Source of the DNA: Phycomyces nitens
Lineage: Eukaryota > Mucoromycota > Mucoromycetes > Mucorales > Phycomycetaceae
Reading direction: 5' to 3'
DNA: 64,000 nt
NCBI GenBank assembly: GCA_022702545.1
Contig: JAHRBC010000004.1
Coordinates: 6,044,001-6,108,000, forward strand
In this document: one piece after another, positions 60,077 to 64,000 of the stretch
How positions within the stretch are numbered: position 1 is the stretch's first letter
How the letters are laid out: each line of letters starts with the position of its first letter
The notes under the pieces: model-generated
What the model was told of the DNA's origin: nothing
What the model saw: only the letters and a program-made list of their open reading frames with translations
Databases searched by the model: none
Translations under genes and position numbers: made by a program

Positions 60077-62930
60077 TTTGGTATTAACGATGAGAAAGTG
60101 GGAAAAAACGAGCAAAAGAGAAAAAATGTAAACACGCACAGAGTAGTCGTTTTTATAATTAAAACCGTTGAAAAAAATTTGTGCTGAGGTCATCAACGCC
60201 GACACCTGACATGTGAGAAAGAAAGGGGGTAGGGGTAGCTATTTTTCTCATACTATTGGTCTGGGTAAAAGTGAGAGAGTAAAGGGCGTTTGATTGATTA
60301 TATTGATTTATTTGGCTCTCACGCCAAAGCTTGTGCACCAATACGTGAAAATTTAAAGAGTAGTAAAGTAGTGAACTATTTAAATAGGCTATGGTGAAAG
60401 GAAAGGTATTAAGAAAACGAGGGTTTGGTCTTGTTCCTGAAGGGTGAAGACAAAGTCAAAGAATAGCAGATTTTTGAGTTTTTGTACTCCATGGTGGTCT
60501 GTGCATTCCTTGTACAAAATAATGAGGAGTTGATAAGGTAGGGACATAAAAAGACCTTGACAGTTACCGGACAGACAGTTTCATCTCAAAGGATCAATAA
60601 AAAATGGTACATTGGGTCATTTCAGTCGGCAGAGAAATGAAGGATTACAAGTCAAGCCACGCTGCAAAAGATACGATAGTTAATGTCAAGATGTTTTTAT
60701 GGGAATGAGCGATGATCATCAGATGAATAAGCCGATGGCAGAAGCCAGAGTAGTATTTATTGCGTTAAATATTGTAGCCAGTGATTGGCCTTGACCGTGT
60801 ATTTTAATGTGTTTATGACACTAACAAAGCTTAGAATAATCTTGCAATCAGTCTCAGGTGTCAAATAAACCAAGTATGTAAGATTATATGACATGACTAA
60901 TATACTCAAAAGTGAATACAGTAATGTGTTTTTTTTGTTTGCTTTAGCGTTCCGGATAAGAGTAGCGTTTGAAATACCGGTTTTAATAAACATGGCCAGG
61001 AATAAATAATTGGCTGAAACTCACACTCACTATACTCTTGATCATCTTTACAGTCATATTTAAGCTGTATGTAATCGTACTTTTTTGCAATAATGTCTTC
61101 CTTGTATATATTCCCATTATGCTTTATTTGTATAATCCATATCATTGTTTAATCGGCTCCCAACAATCTGAGTCCAGCTACTTTCTAACACTAGCTCAAA
61201 GCCGTAAGATGTATTACTCAAATATTGACAGTAGATATTCAGAATATATAATAAACAATCATTGAACGCAGTAAACACAATTTTAACAATTAACGAACTG
61301 TTATACTACACAAGAAGAGGCAAATGCAAAATATCGCATGGGAATGAATATAGATGATCAACAAGAATAAATTTAGCCTATAGTAATTTTAAAACACCTT
61401 GTTAATGTCAAGTGTAGATGGATCGCAATGCTATGAGATTTATCGGTCCAAAAGCTGCCCAAGGCATCTAGTGAGCTATGTTCTGATGAATTTGCCTTTT
61501 ACGAGAATATTTACACCTTTGGTGAGACCTTTTTTGTATGAGGCAAAACTTTATTGATTCACTCAAACAGCAAGTCTTGCTTCAAAGAAAGGAGAGGTAT
61601 ATTGAGGTGAACTTTCCACACATATAAATGCGAGAGAGATTAGTAGTGATACATACAGTAGTGAAGACAAAAAGTACATAATGTACATATTATATAAAAG
61701 ATATCATGAATATAAGAGAGGAAAAATGAAAATTGAGAGACTTATTAGAGGCAGCCACCTTGACAAGAATAAAAGAAACATCCTCAAAAACTGCTCTCTA
61801 GTATGTTTTCCAAGCAGCTGCCATAAAGTCATCCAAAACCTAATTAGTTATTATTTAGCGAGTAGGAAGAGAGGCTGAGGGTATAGAGCCTAAATACATT
61901 TTTCAGTACACAAAATTTTTAGTCTAAAAATTGAAAGTGGGTACTAGATGCTGGGCCATAAGTTACTTTCAAAAGATTGGATTATGCAAAAACGTACTGC
62001 AGTCAAGATTGTTTGTTATGTAATTATGATATGTTTTCAACGATTCCTAATATCTGCTGAAACATAATGTGGGTGACGATGTAATGGAAAAGAAGGAGAG
62101 GAGTCTCTTGGAGAGCAAGTTTAAACATCAAAGGCCGAATTGGTCAAATATTATAGGTATAAAAAAGATTATTAGGAAAGTAGTTATTAGCAAAGGTAGA
62201 GAGAAGACCTTGATGATTCAAGGTTTCTAAAAGGATAGACTGCATAATCATTTTATAAGCGTTGTTAGTCTACAGGGCTCAAGATATTTACGTTATCATA
62301 CATCGAGGTGCTACCATCAAAGCCAAATAAAAGGCAGTACCCTTGCTCAAAGGCTAGATCAGCGAGGTTAAGTAAACATTGTCTATATCTCTTGTTATTA
62401 ATTGAGTAGCGGTTAAGACCGTCATATAAATGAGGGAGTCTTTTGGCAGCAAGCAAATACTTCCTCGAGCTGGTGCCTCTACTACTAGTATCGCACATTA
62501 GTATCTCAAAGTCCCTGGAAAGGATGTTATCATATTTATTACAGACTTTGTGGTCTATAACCAAATTTACATGATTGAGATGGGTTGGCAGTGGATTTGT
62601 ATGAGGTTAGGACAATTTACTTTTGTTAGAAAGTCATCAACAATCATATCTTGTGTATATAGAGTCGGATGGGAGGAAAATGTTTAAAGTGTGGGATTTT
62701 TGTGAGAAAAAATGGCTTTGGCTTCACCGAGCGCTGGATACTACTATTTTTGACGTACTAAATCCGCTTCAACGTTATCAGGATGGGTGTAATAGTTGCG
62801 GCTAACTATATTACAATATACCATGCCACAGAGTTGGGATCTGAGTTAATGAGTCTTTTTCTTATTCCATTAGCGTAATAAATTGCCTTTTTTTTTTTGG
62901 AGTATCCATAGACAGAATTGATATTATTAG
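60077..62930. other. Gene-poor region of about 2.9 kb
   Basis: Includes the promoter of the acidic-repeat gene. A 99-codon minus frame at 62265-62564 (contains CLLNLADLAFEQGYCLLFGF) is open and looks protein-like but is not recognised. Otherwise only short frames and A/T-rich sequence are seen. Confidence 0.45.
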
Positions 62931-62936
62931 ATCATA

Positions 62937-63742
62937 GCAATACTAAGAATTATGCCGCATTAGATAGCAAATTGCGCACTGCTCTATCGAAATATGGCTG
63001 TGTGTAAGATATATCCATAAACACCTTGTTTGGATTCATTGATGGAAGTGGATGCGCATATGTGGAACGTCCTCCCAGTGAGGAAGGTACTCTTCTCTCT
63101 CTTGGGTTCAAGATGGAATTTGATAAGACCATCTTCCTGGCAACTTGGCTCAGCATGGGGGCTCACTGGTCTCACTGTCAAACCATAGGTTATGATCTTG
63201 ACAAATGCCCCAGTCGCCCTCGCGAATCACGATCCTGCTATAGATGCCCCCAAGTTGGTTACCTTTGCTCTAGCTGTTCCCGTGCTGCAGAGGTTGATAA
63301 CTCGTACAAGCGGGAACGCAAGACTCCTGTGCAACATGGCCCTCCCATCCACACCAGACCTTCCGTCTCAACCTCCAAGAAGCCTGCGGGCCCATCGGTA
63401 GTAACCAAGAACCGCTTCGAGATTCTTGGCCCTTCCCTTTCCTCTGCTGCATCCAAGCACAATTCTGCTAATGCCAACATTGTCTCCAAGGACAAGAAGA
63501 TCAGCAATTCTCCAGTAGAGGGAATTGAGACCGGACCCACTCAGCTTGAGCTCCCCAAACGGGTTGGAGCCTCAATTAAACACTTTGACTTATCTGTGGT
63601 AGACATGAGAGACAAGGAAATTATCCCTGAAGATGATCCTGATCTTACTGATCATTATATGGACGAAGTAAACAACCACTTTGAGACATATATAGGAGAG
63701 GGTAGTTTGTTCGTGCACGATATCCCCCACCCCCTCCAATAA
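62937..63742 (+). pseudogene. LINE ORF1 (RRM-like plus degraded zinc-knuckle), decayed
   Basis: Readable from about 62937 (NTKNYAALDSKLRTALSKYG), through a stop at 63006, then open from 63026 to the stop at 63742. An RRM-like segment (FGFIDGSGCAYVERPPSEEG) precedes two CCHC-like knuckles. The first reads WSHCQTIGYDLDKC and the second CYRCPQVGYLCSSC: both have Tyr where His is expected, and the first lacks its first Cys. A Ser/Lys-rich linker follows. By family this is the nucleic-acid-binding ORF1 protein of a fungal non-LTR retrotransposon. Missing zinc ligands and the upstream stop indicate an inactive copy. Confidence 0.72.
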
Positions 63743-63745
63743 GAT

Positions 63746-64000
63746 ATGATTAACATTGCATCTACGAATTGCCATGGACTGGTTAAAACCAACAACCCAC
63801 AGACACGCTCATTTTTTATCAGACACCTTTGATCCTGTGGGATCGATTCACTAGCCCTTCAAGAAACCCATACAAATACTGGGCATATTCAACAGATGTT
63901 TAATACTCAATTCCATGTCTAGAACTCCTTATGGTCCCCACATTGCGGCTTACTTTCCCTTTCTCCACACATTTCTTTTGTAAACCCTCCCTTTAGTCCT
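63746..64000 (+). pseudogene. LINE ORF2 start: endonuclease domain, with stops, cut by the window edge
   Basis: Starts at ATG 63746, four bases after the ORF1 stop, as in two-ORF LINEs. The frame gives INIASTNCHGLVKTNNPQTRSF, then DSLALQETHTNT, matching the apurinic-endonuclease-type domain in which the Glu of LQET binds the metal. In-frame TGA (about 63830) and TAG (about 63917) interrupt it. Reverse transcriptase, if present, lies outside the window. Confidence 0.75.

Noticed and set aside
60077..60205. Longer start (Met 60205) for the acidic-repeat protein
   Set aside because: A TATA-like sequence lies between this Met and Met 60076.

Overview
The window looks like nuclear DNA of a filamentous fungus, most probably an early-diverging Mucoromycota (Mucorales-type) species. 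This is inferred from spliced genes with short introns (about 50-220 nt, GT-AG with a clear minority of GC-AG), very AT-rich intergenic DNA full of microsatellites, and fungal families: GH72 glucanosyltransferase, fungal SREBP with the DUF2014 tail, FLC-type TRP channel, fungal OPT transporter, KAR5, and a Crypton with a GCR1_C tail. No bacterial, organellar, rRNA or tRNA gene was recognised. All gene models were built by hand from reading frames and splice sites; phases were checked exon by exon.

Layout. 1-2.8 kb: first exon of a Ser/Thr kinase and a complete GAS1-type glucanosyltransferase, both minus. 2.8-11.8 kb: gene-poor, with one small acidic protein gene (5.4-5.9 kb), decayed transposon fragments, and a 5'-truncated LINE with target-site duplications. 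11.9-39.6 kb: compact euchromatic block holding SET3-like PHD/SET protein (+), SREBP (-), FLC/TRP channel (+), F-box/WD40 protein (+), DAHP synthase (+), CMS1 (+), HELLS/IRC5/DDM1-type SNF2 ATPase (-), eIF1 (-), an NQR-repeat protein (-) and a KAR5 nuclear-fusion protein (+). 39.6-44.7 kb: gene-poor, with a dead Tc1/mariner transposase. 44.7-47.1 kb: OPT oligopeptide transporter (-). 47-50.5 kb: gene-poor. 50.5-53 kb: a decayed Crypton tyrosine-recombinase element split by an LTR-like insertion. 53-58.3 kb: repeat field (66-bp-arm hairpin, 12-bp and 147-bp tandem repeats, unrecognised coding-like pieces). 58.3-60.1 kb: acidic protein gene with three exact-length 32-residue repeats (-). 60-62.9 kb: gene-poor. 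62.9 kb to the end: ORF1 and start of ORF2 of a decayed LINE (+).

The genes do not form one pathway; the block mixes chromatin (SET3, HELLS), sterol regulation (SREBP), membrane transport, protein turnover, aromatic amino-acid synthesis, ribosome assembly and translation initiation, and karyogamy. The points most worth a second look are an unusually high share of GC-AG introns (5 of 47 inferred), G-quadruplex-type G-runs inside introns of two adjacent genes, the Crypton/LINE remnants whose lesions look mostly like C-to-T or G-to-A changes, the hairpin and tandem-repeat field at 54-56 kb, and the 32-residue-repeat acidic protein.
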